A stretch of DNA of 64,000 nt from Methanobrevibacter millerae (GTDB lineage: Archaea > Methanobacteriota > Methanobacteria > Methanobacteriales > Methanobacteriaceae). The notes under the pieces are model-generated. The model was not told the origin of the DNA. It saw nothing but the letters and a program-made list of their open reading frames with translations, and did no database searches. Positions 1-14,900 of the stretch are shown here, in pieces (position 1 is the first letter of the stretch; each line of letters begins with the position of its first letter). The position numbers were made by a program, and so were the translations under genes. The stretch covers positions 1-64,000 of the forward strand of contig NZ_FMXB01000012.1 of NCBI RefSeq assembly GCF_900103415.1, given 5' to 3'.

Positions 1-1190
1 TAAGCAGTACCATTTACTACTTCAGCAGTGAAGTTCTTACCGTCAATCGTAATAGTCACATTACCAGTTGCATTATCACCAACAATAACAGCAACTGTAC
101 CATTTCCTAAATCAACAACAGTTAAATCAGGAACGATCATTGCTTTTTCCACAGTAACGTTTGAAATAACTTCATTAGGAGCGTAATTATCGTCACCTGA
201 ATACCTGACAACAACAGTATGATTACCAGCAGTCAAGTTACCAATCTCAACAGTAGCAACACCGTCTTTAACTTCAGTTGTAATCTCCTTACCACCAACA
301 TAAACAGTAACATTACCAGTAGCACCATCAGGAACAGTAACAGTAACAATACCGCTTCCACCCTCAGTAATATTACCAATTTCAACATTTATTGGAGTAT
401 CGTACTTAGGAACATCAATAACAGAAGTAGTGGAAGTTGAATTATGCGTATCATCACCAGAATAGATTACTTCAATATCATGGACACCAGGAGTCACATC
501 ATCAACATTCACATAAGCAGTACCGTTAATTACTTCAGCAGTAAAGTTCTTACCGTCAACAGTAATAGTCACATTACCAGTTGCATTATCGCCAACAACA
601 ACAGCAACAGTACCGTTACCTAAATCAATAACGTTCAAGTCAGGTACAACTTTAGCTTTCTCGACAGTAATATTGGAAATAACTTCATTAGGAACGTAAT
701 TATCGTCACCTGAATACCTGACAACGATTGTCTGATTACCAGCAGTCAAGTTACCAATCTCAACAGTAGCAACACCATCATGAACTTCAACAGTAACATT
801 CTTACCGCCAACATAAACAGTAACATTACCAGTAGCATTATTTGGAACAGTTACAGTGACTATACCGCTTCCGCCCTCAGTAATATTACCAATTTCAACT
901 TTTATCGGCGTATCATACTTAGGAACATCAATAGTTGAATCCTTAGCAGTAGCATTGTGAGTAGCATCACCAGAGTAAGTTACATTAACATCATGAACCC
1001 CCGGAGTCACATCATCAACATTCACATAAGCAGTACCGTTAATTACTTCAGCTGTGAAATTCTTACCGTCAACAGTAATAGTCACATTACCAGTAGCATT
1101 ATCGCCGACAACAACAGCAACAGTACCGTTACCTAAATCAATAACGTTCAAGTCAGGTACAACTTTAGCTTTCTCGACAGTGAAGTTGGA
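1..1190 (-). repeat. Near-identical 513-bp tandem units in the adhesin gene
   Basis: The same stretch recurs at about 1, 514 and 1027, exactly 513 bp (171 codons) apart. For example, the segment encoding GTAYVNVDDVTPG is found at 498 and again at 1011. Each unit encodes two Ig-like domains. The copies differ at scattered third positions and a few residues, which points to recent duplication or gene conversion compared with the more diverged domains from 1.2 to 12 kb. Confidence 0.85.
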
Positions 1191-4100
1191 TAATGTGTAG
1201 TTAGATACGTAATTTCCATCTCCGGAATATTCAACGACGACCGTTTTATTTCCAGGAGCCAGGTTATCGAATCTGACACTTGCATTTCCTTTAATTAATT
1301 CAACAGTCTGTGCTATATTGTTAATGGTTACAGTGACATTGCCGGTTGCGTTTTCAGGTAATGTTATATTAATTACAGCCACATCACCTTCAGTAATATC
1401 TTCAACATCGACTTTAATGGTTGAATTGGCCTTGTTAACGTAGAATACGTCGTTGGCTGTTGCAGTGTTGTAATTGTCATTTCCATTGAATGTTACTTCA
1501 ACAGGATATTCACCGGCTAATAAGTTGTATAAGTATACATGAGCTTTTCCATCATAAGTTTGAGTTGGACCTGCTCTAAGTATTACGACACCACTGTCAT
1601 CCGTTTTAAGGACAATAGTATGTTCAGTTCCGTTTACTTTAACAGTTACGTTTCCTTCAGCATTTACACGGATAATAATATGTTCAACATCACCATAGGA
1701 AATGTTTTGAACTTCCAATTTAATTATCGGATCAGCCTTAAATACAGTGAAGTTGGCTTCGCCGCTAACGCTGGTTAAGTTATCATTTCCGTTATAGGTA
1801 GCATAAGCCGTGTAATTGCCTGCAACTAAATCGTCAATGACAAATGTTGCTTTGCCGTTTTCTAAATTCTTGGTATCAATGACAGTTGTTCCAAGTCTTA
1901 AGGTCACGTTACCTATTGCATCAACGTAAACAACAACGGTTTCGCTGTCAAGGTAGGTAATGTTCATGACGCTTAATTCAATTGCAACACCTGATTTATT
2001 TACCGTGAATTTATTCTCAGCAGTTGCATTGAGGTATTTTTCATTGCCATTGAAGTATAATGTAATGTTATAATCACCGGCAGCCAAGTCGTATAGGGTT
2101 AAATTGCCTTTTCCTTCTTCAATGAATGAAGTGTAGTTAACTCCGTTGATTTCAACTTTAACCAGGCCGGTTATGTTATATTGAGTTTCGAATTTGATTA
2201 ATTCATCGCTTCCAAATGTGATGTTGGTTCCGTTAACGACAAACTCAGGCTGATACTTGGATACGATGAAGCTTGAATTGGATTTGTTTGTGAAGTATTT
2301 GTCGTCACCTTCATAGGTTACGTTGAAGCTGTACTTGCCTGCATCCAATCTGTAAATGTTGAATGTAGCGTTTCCGTTTTCAACATCTGCATAATAGTGG
2401 CTGTCTCCAACGTCAAGCAATATCCTTCCTGTTGCATCATTAAGGAGTATTACTGTAATTTGTTCTACTCCGCCGACATATGAGTTGGTTACAACAATAT
2501 CCATTGGAATTGGGTTTTTGGATACCTTGAACTCTGCAGAAGCGTTTGATACGAGATAGTTCTTGTCTCCATAATAGACTGCATGTACATGGTACTCTTC
2601 AGCGTCCAAGCCCGGAATTACGATTGTAAGGTTTGAACTGTTGACAATGTGTTCAACGCCGTTTACGAATACGCTGATGTTTCCTGTAGCTTCCACAGGA
2701 CCGAATTCGAGTTCGATAGTTATGTTTTCACCTACAGTAATGTTAGCGATTTCCTTAATCGTTAATTGTGTAGGCAGTTTGGATACAACAAAGGTATTAG
2801 AACCTGTGTGTTCTATCTTTTTAGTACCGTTTATTTCAATGTAAATAGCTTCTACAAGATATTCTCCGGCATCGAAATGGCCTAAGTTCAATACAACTGA
2901 AGTTGCATTAAATGGACTGCCAGAATAACTAGTGAATGTCTCATTTCTATTAATTAAAATATTGCCTTGGGAATCAGTAACAAGGATTTCCACTTGATCT
3001 CCTTTATGATTACCTGAAACCATAACTGAAATACTTTCTGTATCATTAACAAATATTAATGGTTGGGTACCAACATATAAATTCAATGCGGTAGGATATA
3101 CTTCGAATTCCGTCTTGTTTTCGCTTCCTATGTATTTTCCGTCACCGAGATATACTGCAGTCACATTGTAAATTCCGATTGCAGGAGTTTCAAGATGCAG
3201 CATTCCAGTACCGTCATTTACATAGACGATGTATGATATGTTTTGTAATCCGTCATTTATTGTTACGTTAACTTTTCCAGTTGCATCAATAGGAGCTTTA
3301 ATGGTTATGTTAACGTCAGTTCCGTTTGCAACTATTCCTAAATGGCTTACGGTTAAGTTAATGCTTGACTGTACTTTGTTTACATTGAATAATGCGTTGC
3401 CTTCACATTCATTGTAGTTTTCATCTCCAAGATATCTTGCGTATACCGGATATGAGCCGTTAGCCAGATTATCCAGTTCTAAAGTAGCAAATCCGCTTTC
3501 GATTGTAACTGTGTAGTTTTTACCGCCGACACTAATCAGCACTTTACCTGTAGCGCCTGTAGTTACATTGACTTTAATTGTTTCTTTTTGACTTACATAA
3601 ATGTCTGATACGTTAATCGTTAATTCAGAGGCCAGTCTTTCAACTTCAAATGTCTTGATAGTTATATTGGAAGTGAAGTTTCTGTCTCCAGGATAATAGA
3701 CCGTTACGGTATGGTTACCGTAGGCTTCAGTCAAGTTAATTTGAGCAAATCCGTTTTTCAATGTTTTTGTGTAATTTACGCCATCAACATTAATGAGAAC
3801 GTCACCGGTTGCATTAACATTGCTAACGGTAATATTGACCACTTGCACTACGCCGACATCAATTGAACTTAGAAGTTCAACATCTATGCTGATAGGAGCC
3901 TGATAAACGACAAATACGTCATTTACGCTTAATGAAGTGTAGTTTTCATTGCCGTTGTAAATAACTTCAACAGGATAGGTGCCTGCTGCCAAGTCATATA
4001 CAGGCAGTTCAACCTTATTGCTGTTGATTTCAAGTTCTCTTCCTTTAACGGTGCCGTTAACCTTAATAGTTACGTTTCCACCCACATTAACGTTGACAAT

Positions 4101-7100
4101 AATGTTTTCAACGCTGTAATAGATAATGTTTGAAACGATTACGCTCAGCTGAGGAGTTGCTTTAGCAACTGTGAAGTCCGCTTCGGCGCTTACTGAAGTC
4201 AGATTGACGTTTCCGTTGAATGTTGCGTTGGCAGTGTAGGTACCGGCAGCCAAATCAGTAACTGTGAATGTTGCCTTGCCGCCAACTAAATCCTTGGTAT
4301 CAATTACATTTGCTCCAATTCTTAAGGTTACGTTTCCAACTGCGTTTACATAAACAACAACAGTCTCGTTGTCAAGGTAAGTAATATTCATGACGCTTAA
4401 CTCGATTCCAACACTGGTTTTATTAACAGTGAAGTTGTTCTTGGCTGATGCGTTCATGTATCTTGCATTTCCGGCGAAGTAAACTGTCACGTTATAGTCT
4501 CCAGGAAGCAGGCCGTTAACCGTCAGGTTGCCTTCGCCTTCCTTGATAAATGAAGTGTAGTTGACGCCGTTTATTTCAACGATAACCTCAGAGGTAATGT
4601 TTTCTGAAGTTTCGAATTTGATTAATTCCTCGTCTCCAACTGTAATGTTGGTTCCGTTTACGATAAATGCAGGCTGCAGTTTGGATACTTTTAATTTTGA
4701 GCGTGTATTGTTGGCGAAGAACTTGTAGTCTCCGACATATGTTACGTTGAAGTCATATTCACCAGCTTCAAGACCTGTTATGTTGAACTGTGCAAGTCCG
4801 CTTGTTACGTTGGCGTAGTAATGCTGGCCGTTAATGTCAAGGAGCACTTGACCGGACGCATTGTCAGGCAATGTTACGTTAATCTGCTCGATTTCTCCAA
4901 CGGTTGAGTTGGTTACTTTAATGTCCATTGGAGCAGGGTTTTTAACAACGTCAAATGAAGCCGTTGCATTTGATTCAAGATACCAGTCGTTTCCGTGGAA
5001 TACCACATTGACTTTATAGTGTGAAGCATTCAATCCTGCAATCTCTAAAGTTAAATTGGAAGTGTCGGTCTTGTATTCAACGTCATTTACGAATACGCTG
5101 ATGTTTGCGTCAGCTGCTCTTGAATCCAAGTCAATGCTTAATACAATGGTTTCGTTTTCGCCGACAAATATTGTGGCATTAATGCTTTCAATCTTGATTT
5201 GTGAAGGGAGCTTGTCAACATTGAATGAACCCGTACCTTCATGGACTGTAACTTTGCTTCCGTTTATTTCAATATAGTAAGCGAATACGTCATATGCGCC
5301 TGCATGCAATAATTTAGGCAGGGTCACGTTTGCTGAACTTAACGTATCGTTAGGAGTGATTGTAGCGTTCTGTTTGAATATTTCACCGCTTGCATTTGAT
5401 ACGATGATTGTCATTTCGCCGTTGTATCTTCCAGGAATCACGACAGTAATGTTTTGGGATTGATTTACATAGATATTTTCAACTAAAACTCCCAGTACTC
5501 CTCCGGTTGCATATACTTCATATGATGTTCTGTTGGTATTGCCGAGATACTTGTCATCACCGAGATATTCACCGTAAACCTCATATAAGCCTAAATCAGG
5601 ATTATCAATGTGGAGGAATCCTTTTCCTTCGTTTACAAATACGATGTATGACTTGATGATTTCGACTCCTTTATATATAGATACGTTAACTTTACCCGTT
5701 GCATCTACAGGTACATCGATAGTTATGTTAAGGTTGTTACCATAAGCAATTATTCCATCTTCAGATACTGTTAAATTAATACTTGAAGCAACTTTATTAA
5801 CTTTAATTGATTGAGTATTGTTAATTCTTGAAAGGTAATTGTCATCTCCAAGGTAAGTGACATTTACATTATATGTTGTGTTCCTGAGACCTGAAATTTC
5901 AACTGATCCTTTACCTAAAGTGAGGTTGATTGTGTAGTTGTTTCCACCTACATTTACAACGACATAACCTGTAGCGTTACTTAATAATTCTACGCTGACT
6001 GTTGCATTGTCGCCAACGTTGATTGTTGGAGTAACCGTTACGATTACGTCCAGCGTGCATTTGGATACAGTGAAGTTTTCAGTCGTTGCGTTTGCGAGGT
6101 ATTTGTTGCTTCCGCCATAAATAGCTACAACAGTTTTATTGCCAACCACTAAATCAGATACCTCGAAGTATGCAGTACCTGATGCATATCTTTCCGCATT
6201 ATATGATTTGCCGTTGATTTCAATAGTTACATTATTGCTTGGAGCAGTCACGTTAATGTAAGCCGTCTGACCGACCAATATGGAATCTACAGCTATTGTA
6301 AGAGGTGATTCATATTTGAATACCCAGAAATCGGCAGTTGCATATCTGTCACCATATTTAGCATCACTGAATGTAGCATTGACAGTGTAATTGCCATAAG
6401 GTCTGGTTACATTCAATTTGGCAACGCCGTTACTGATTGTAGCATTACCTTCAAAGACTCCATCAATGTAGATTGATACGTTGCCTCTGGCATCATCAGG
6501 AACATTAACGATTACGGTAGTGTTCAAGCCAACATAAGTGTCATTTGCTGAAACGTTGATTTGATAGCAGGATACTTTAGTTACAGTTAAAGTATTGTGA
6601 ACGGTTGCAGCTGCAGTATTGTTATCATCACCGATATAATCTGCAGTGATGTCGTAAGCGCCTGCGACCAGTTTATCAATGACAAATGTAGCAACACCGT
6701 TTACGATTGTAGCATTGTATTCAGTGCCATTAACGATAATAGTAATGTTTCCTGTAGCGGTTTCATTGATTGTAACTATGATTGTAGCGTTAGTAGCTGC
6801 ATCAACGCTTACAGGATTAATAATATTAAGCACTGAATTGACCTTATTGACCTTAAATGTCTTGTTGACCTTATTGGTATTGTTGATGTTGTATTTGCCG
6901 TCACCGGAATAGTTGGCCCAAACCATATAGGTACCTGCAGCCAAGCCGGAGACGTTCCATTCAACCATATTATTGACAATAGGTAACGTGATGAACTGAG
7001 TATTATTAAGCCTGAGTGTAATGAATCCTGTAGCGTCATTAGGATCTACAGTCACATTGATTCTGGCAATGTCACCATAAATTATGTCGACAACATTAAT

Positions 7101-10100
7101 AGTTAATGTGGTATTGGACTTGGTTACGCCCAGTTTGGTGCCGTTTATGCTTGAAAGATATTGGTCATCGCCGATATAGGTTACATTTACATTGTATGTT
7201 CCGTTAGCAAGATCTTTGATATGTACATGACCGATTCCACCGGTCAGGTTAGCTGTGTAGTTAACGCCGTTGACAACAACAACCACATATCCTGTAGCGT
7301 TGGCAGGAACTTTAACCTCAATATCAGCAATGTCGCCGACAGTAATGTTTTCAACAGTGACATTTACATATGAATTGCGTTTGTTAACTGTAAAGTTAGC
7401 GGTTGTGGAGTTGGATACATACTTATCATCACCAACATAAGCTGCAACAACAGTCTTATTGCCATAAGTTATTGCAGGAACGTAGAATGTTGCAATACCA
7501 CTAACAGTAACATTGGTTAATTCAATACCATTAATTTCAATTGTTACGCTTTCAGTTACATCTTCAGGAACGGTTACAATGACTTTTACAGTGTCGCCAA
7601 CATAAATACTATCTTTATTGACTACAGTAATTTCAATTGGAATGTCAACTCTTGATACATAATAAGTGGTTTCAACAGTCTGGTTAGCATATTTAACATC
7701 CTCTAATGTTGCATTAACCACATATCTTCCTTCTTTTGTCTGGTTAATGTAGAATATGGCTTTGCCGCCGTGAGTTGCATTAGTTAATTTGGTGCCATTT
7801 ACCCAAACCGTTACAGTTCCTGTAGCATCAACAGGAACATTGACAACAATGGTTGTGTTTTCACCGACACCCACATCAACAGCAGTAACATTCATAAGGT
7901 AAGAATTATCCTTAGTTACATTCAATCCGTTTACAAGGGTTGCATTCTTTGAAGTGTAGTTAGCATCACCAGTATAATTTGCTATAATGTCATATAAGTT
8001 TACAGGCAATTTATCAACAGTGAATCTAGCCACACCACCGATAATATCAGCAGTGTAATTCTTACCGCCAACAGTAATGTTTAAAGTACCAGAAGCATCA
8101 CTACTAATTCTAACATAGATTGTAGCATTAGTGTTAGCATCAGTAAGAGAATCAACAATAGTGATTGCAGGAGTTGCCTTAGTCACATTGAAGTCCTTAT
8201 CAGCAGTACCAGCACCGTATTTAGCATCACCTTTGTAGTATACGTGGACTGTGTAATTTTCAACAGCTAAAACACCCGCATCAAATACAACTTTACCGTT
8301 AACAAGAGTGAACTCGCCTTTATCTGTATCATTAATCTTAATGGTTAAATTACCAGTTGCATCAGGAATAATAATTTCAATTATAGTAGGATTACCATAA
8401 GGCACATTACCAACATTAATTGTGATAACTGGCGGTACTTTACTCATTTCAAAGGTTTCAGTGTTATTTTCACTTGGTTTGTACTGATCATCACCAAGAT
8501 AAGTAGCATAGACATAATAAGTACCATTTCCAAGACCAGAAATATTAACTGAACCGAGACCTCCGGTAGTATTAATTGTATAATTGGTGCCGTTCACATT
8601 AACAACCACATATCCAGTAGCATTAGCCGGAATTTCAACACTAATTGTAGCATTGCCGCCAACACTATTGTCTGTAGCAGTCACATTTACAAATGATTCA
8701 CGTTTAGTTACAGTGAAAGTATCAGTAGTTGAATTGAATAAATACTTATCATTACCATTATAAGTTACTGTGATTGTTTTACCTCCGTTAGTTACAGATG
8801 GAATAACGAAAGTAACAACGTTTGAATCAGATTTGTTAGTTAATGTTATGCCATTGATTTCAAGAGTGATATCTTCGTTTTTAATGTCAGTTGGTAAAGT
8901 TACGGTTACGGTTACATTATCGCCGACCTTAATATTTTGACTGACAACATCAATAATGAGAGGCGTTTCATGTTTGAATACCCAGAAGTCGCAGATTGCA
9001 TATCTAGGTCCGTATTTGCCGTCTGTAAATGTTACGTTAACCGTGTGGTTTCCGTAAGGTGCAGTCACATTCAATTTAGCGATTCCTTGGCTGATTGTAG
9101 CGTTTCCAACGAAAATAGTATCAACATAAACAGATACATTACCTTCAGCATCAGCAGGGACTTTGACAACAATTGTGCTGTTTAAACCTACCAAGGTATC
9201 ATTTGCTGTCACATTGATTTGATAGCAAACCACTTTAGTTATCGTTAATGCATTTGAAAGCGTAAATGTGGCATTAGTGTTATTATTATCACCAGTGTAA
9301 TTGGCAATGATGTCATAAGTGCCTGAGAGCAATTGGTTAATGACAAATGTTGCAACGCCGTTTACGATTGTAGCGTTGTATTCAGTGCCGTTAAGTGTAA
9401 GAGTAATGTTTCCTGTTGCGGTTTCATTAATTCTTACTATAATGGTTGCATTTGTGGCAGCATCAACGCTTACAGGAGTATCAATGCTGATTACAGAATT
9501 AACCTTCTTGACTTCAAAGTTCTTGGATTCTGTATTGTTGATGTTATAATAATTATTTCCATTATAAGTTACGTTAACCGTGTAATTTCCGGCAGCGAGG
9601 CTTTCAACAATCCAGGTTACCTTGTTATTGACTATAGTCAAGGTTATTTCGCTGCTGGCAGTGTCATTAAGTTTAAGAGTAATGCTTCCTTCTACGCCGT
9701 CAGGAACAGTTACAGTGATTGAAGCGTTCTCACCGTAAACAATATCATCAGCGACAATTGAAAGAGTCACGTTAGCTTTGGATACCTTGAAAATGCAGTC
9801 ATCTTCAGCCGTTGTGTAATTGTCATAGGCTTCACCGTAATACTTGATATGTACACTGTAAGTACCGTTGGCCAGTTTTTCTAGCGGAATTTCAGCTACA
9901 CCATTATTGAAGCTGTCCACACGGATTTGATAGTTTGTGAAGTTTCCGGATACTATTACATAACCATTAGCATTGGCAGGGACATTGATTGTCAGTTTGC
10001 CGTTCTCCAATGTAGTAACATTGATTGCTGTTACGCTCACATCAGGAGTTCTCTGTTTTACTTCAAATCCACCCATGGCTTTACTTGGATTCAAGTCTCC

Positions 10101-11980
10101 ATCTCCACCATAGAATGCCCATAGAACCTTATGTCCAACAGTTAAATTGTCAATGTTGAATGTGGCAATACCATCTACGATTTTTGAAGAATAATCAATA
10201 CCGTTTATATTGATTGTAACGTTTCCAGGAGCACTTCTGATTAAATAACCACCATTATCTAAAACTCTGACATGAATATCTGTAGTGTCCCATACGAAGA
10301 TATTTCCTGCAGCAATATACAATTTAGTATCCATTGTTAGAACTTCAAACTCAGCCGTATTGGAAGCAGAATTGAAGTTATCGTTTCCGCTGTGAATAAC
10401 TTCTATTGTATGTGTACCTGTTCTAAGGCCGGTCAGGGATTTTGAAGTTTTATTATTTGCATCTAAAGCCTCATTTTCTGCAATAATGACACCATCCAAC
10501 TTGATAGTTACATTTCCTGCAGCATTTACAGTAATATTTAGCTTTTCAGTTTTACCGAATAAAATATCAGCAACTTGTATGTCTATTTTTGGATTGGCTT
10601 TATATACCTCGAACTTGGATTGGCCGGTGTTGCCTTCATCGGATTCGTCTCCGCTGTAGACTACATCAATCACATAGTCACCAACAGGCAATCTGACCGT
10701 AAATGAGGCTGTGCCATTATCAAGAGTTACATTTTCATATACTTTCAGCGTATCGTTAATTTTAAGAGTTACATTACCTCCAACAGCGCCCTGGACTTCA
10801 ACCAGAATAATGGTGTCATTTCCATAGGTTACGTTATCGGCTTGAATGATTACTGGAGGCTTCAATTTGCTTACTTTAAATAGTGTAGAGTTGGAAGTGA
10901 ATTTATACTTGGCATCCTCAAATAAAACTGTTATGTTATATACGTCCACATCCAGGTTTTGGAGAGGTATTTTAACCGTTCCGTTAATGATTTCAAGAAT
11001 ATGTTTATATTTGAATTCAGTTCCGTTAATAGTTACGTTTACAATTCCCACAGCATCCTGAGGAACCGCAATGACAATATCCTCTTCGCTTCCGTGAGTA
11101 ATGTTTTTAGCATCAATCAGGACATCCGCATCGTATTTGTGCACATTGAACGGAGCATAACCTGTACTTGGCGCAAGGGTTTCATTTCCTGCAAACATTG
11201 CAACTACATACTTTTTACCTGCAGTCAAACCTGTTTTATTGAATGAAGCCATTGAATTGTTTAAAGTTAAATTGTATTCGACATTATCCAGAATAACAGT
11301 AATGATACCTTCCACAGTCTGGTTGGAAATTATCGTAACATTTATATAAATTGTTTCATCAACCATAATGTCCTCGGCACTTACCTTTATTTCAACCAGT
11401 GTCCTGATTCTTTCCGTGATATTTTCATACGTGAAGTTTGAGGAAGGCTTGTAATTATCGTCACCGGAATATGCGGCTTCTATTCTTATAGCGCCCGGAG
11501 GCATGTTATAGGCTATGCCCATTCCGGTACCGTTTACAAGTTCGACATTAATGATTTGGCCTCTTACATTCAGGGTCACATTACCTGTAACATCATTAGG
11601 ATCAGTTACGATTCCAGTATCGTTGTGCTCGACGGTTACGTTAATAACGAAATCGTAATAATGGGTAGTTACATTCAGAATTATTCTGGATTCGGCTTTT
11701 GTCACATTGAGTACGGTTGTGGTTTCAAACGGCCTGTACTGTCCATCACCGGCATATTTTAAAACGACAGTGTGACTGCCGACTTCCAGATACTTACCGT
11801 TTACCAATGTAGAGACATTGATTGTACCTTTACCCTGTTCTAAAGTAATGTTACCCATGAATTGGTCATAAATATAAACAGAGACATTGCTTTTTGCTTC
11901 TTGAGGCAATTCCATGCTTACAGTTCCGTTTAAGTGGAATGTGGCATTGGTTGTTGAAGCTTTAAAGCTAGGATATTTTC
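1..11980 (-). repeat. Array of about 45 Ig-like domain repeats
   Basis: Segments encoding the Gly-Asp strand recur about every 245-290 bp (for example near 190, 455, 700, 965, 1215, 1480, 1780, 2040, 2300). They build a rod-like stalk in the C-terminal two thirds of the adhesin. Higher-order copies are visible: a block near 2131 recurs at 4555 (2,424 bp away) and one at 6681 recurs at 9342 (2,661 bp away), both offsets being multiples of three. The domain count is an estimate from spacing. Confidence 0.8.
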
Positions 11981-14900
11981 TTGTAAATTTTTCAACATAA
12001 GTGTAATAATCCTGATTGGTTAGATAAACATCAACATATTCAACAGCTCCAATTGAAGCACCCTCATCTAAAATGTCTGCCTTTTTAACAGATATGTGAC
12101 CGTTTGCATCAGTCAGGAAAGTGCAATTCTTCTTGTTCAGCTGGATTCCATCAGCATTTCCTATTTCAATGGTGAAATTCTGACCGGATTCATTAGTTGG
12201 AACCGCTGGATTTCCGGGTAATGTTTGTTCACTTGAACCAGTGTTAGCCTCACCGTTTTCATTCCAGTATTTAACGTTTTTAACCTTCAAAGTCTTTGAA
12301 TTATCCATGAAAATTCCGTTTAAGTAGTTATCCCAACCTTGGAAGTCTATGGTGATAATTCCATTCGCATCATCGACTACAAATGATGAAGTATTAGCCC
12401 TATTCTTTAATAATACTGCATTGTTTAATGTAAAATCTGCAGTTGAATAAATTGCAGAACCCTTGAATGCCTTGTTACCTGTGAAGTTTAAATTATTATT
12501 AGTAATAGCGAGAGTTGTGTACAATCCTCCACCTTTTTCGTTTGCAGTATTATTATAAAATGAAGTATCATACATTTTAAGTGCTTTTTCGGCTGAAATT
12601 GCTCCACCATTAACTTTAGCTGTGTTGTTTATAAACTTACAATCATACATATTGAAGTCTTGTCCAGTATGAAGAGTCATCAGAGCTCCACCACTAAGTT
12701 TAGCTGTGTTGTTTATAAAGGTAACATTTCTAAACTCAACATATTTATATTGTTTAACTTGAACGGCACCTGCCCCATAGGAATGCGGACCAATACACTC
12801 TGCAATGTTATTTACGAATTTTACATTTTCAACTTTGAAACTTAAATCATAGTTGTTGTGGTTATATTTAGTACCTGTTTGTATATATAATGCTCCGGCT
12901 TCTTTAGAAGATGAACAGTTCTCAAATAAACAATTTCTTATAGTATAATTTCCATGTGATCTTGCATAAATAGCTCCTCCTTGAACCCAAATCTCAGCAC
13001 CATCATTATCATTTGCTTTATTAGAAGTAGTGTTAATATAATTGCCTACAAAAGTACAGTTATCAATCAAGGCATTGTAACAATTATCCCATAAAATAGC
13101 TCCACCATCAGCCTTTTTATCAGATTGAACGGAGTTATTATAGAATTTTGAATTTTTAACAGTACCATAAGATCCCAATTCAGACCAGTAAATACCACCA
13201 CCACCCAAAGTGGTTCTTGGATCTGTGCCTGCTGGAGGATCTTTAACTACCTTACCTTTAGCATATGCAATATTTCCTGTGAATATACAACCGTCAACAG
13301 TATTGTTCATGGAATTAGTTCCACCATACCAGTAAATACCTCCACCATCATAATCTGCAATGTTATTAGTAAAGTTAGAACCATATACAGTAGAATATGA
13401 ACCAATTGAGTATATTGCTCCACCAAACTTAGCAGAAAAAGAATTGTTGAATGAAGAATAAGTTACATTAGTATGATTACCTTCCAAGTATATTGCTCCA
13501 CCACGAGCATCACTGTCATCAACTTTAGAACGTAAGAAATCAGAATGTGTTATAGTAGTATAATTACCTTCAACATAAATAGCACCACCATTCAACTTAG
13601 CATAAGAATCAACAAAACTGGAACCCTCAATAACAGTACGTGTACCATTAACGTAAATAGCTCCACCTTGAGAACCATCGGCATCCACCATAGAACCAGT
13701 GAAACTAGAATTACTTACAGTAGTGTCATTACCTCTAATATAAATAGCACCACCACGCATTTCAGCAGAAGAACCAGCAAAGCTGGAACCCTCAATAACA
13801 GCATACTCACCAAATACATAAATAGAACCGCCTTCGGATTCAGCATCATCCACTTTAGAACCATTGAAAGTAGAATTACTTACAGTAGTATAATTACCAT
13901 TAATATAAATAGAACCACCATCCAACTCAGCATAAGAACCAGCGAAGCTGGAACCCTCAATAACAGCATACTCACCAGAAACGTAAATAGAACCGCCCTG
14001 AGAACCTATAGCATCAACTTTAGAATCAGTGAAATCAGAATCCCTTACAGTTGTATAATTACCATTAATATAAATAGAACCACCATTCAACTTAGCATAA
14101 GAATCAGCGAAGTTAGAGCCTTCAATGAGCGCATGTTCACCGTTTACATAAATGGATCCACCCTGAGAAACATCACTATCTACCTCACAGTCTGTGAAAT
14201 TAGATGTTTTAACAGTAGTATTGGTACCATTAATATAAATAGCTCCACCATAAAGGTTGGATCTTGAATGCTCGAAGTTAGAATCAGTAATAGTCGTATT
14301 TAAACCACTAATATAAATAGCTCCACCGCGTGCTTCATGGTTATTGTTAGCGTAATTATTTGTGAAGTTTGATGATTCGATATCAGCATAATCACCGCTT
14401 ATGAATATTGCTCCACCACCATTGTCACGGGAACCGAATGCGTGAGTATTGTCAAATGATGAGTTTACAATTGTTGCGTGTAAACCGCGTACATAAATTG
14501 AACCACCGGATACGGTAGCGTTTGTATTTACAAATTCAGCTGATATTGTTGCGTTATGTCCTTCAACGTAAATAGCTCCACCATTTTGAGGAGAACTGGA
14601 ATCTTCAATGACACAATTTACAATATTCGTATAATTACCTAGGATATAAATTGTACCACCGTCTCCCACTCCTACAGTTGAGTTTTTAAATGTGGAATCC
14701 GTTACGTTTACATCATTACCTGTGATGAAGATTGTACCACCGATATATCCAGCGTAACTGTTTTCAAAGTGGGATTTAGTTAATAAAGTGTCATTTCCTG
14801 TAATAATAATGGTTCCTCCTTTTGTTGAGGAAGTACCTCTAGGAATGCCAGTACCGGTACCGTTGTTATTAATACAGGTGATATTGTAAATAATACCGTT

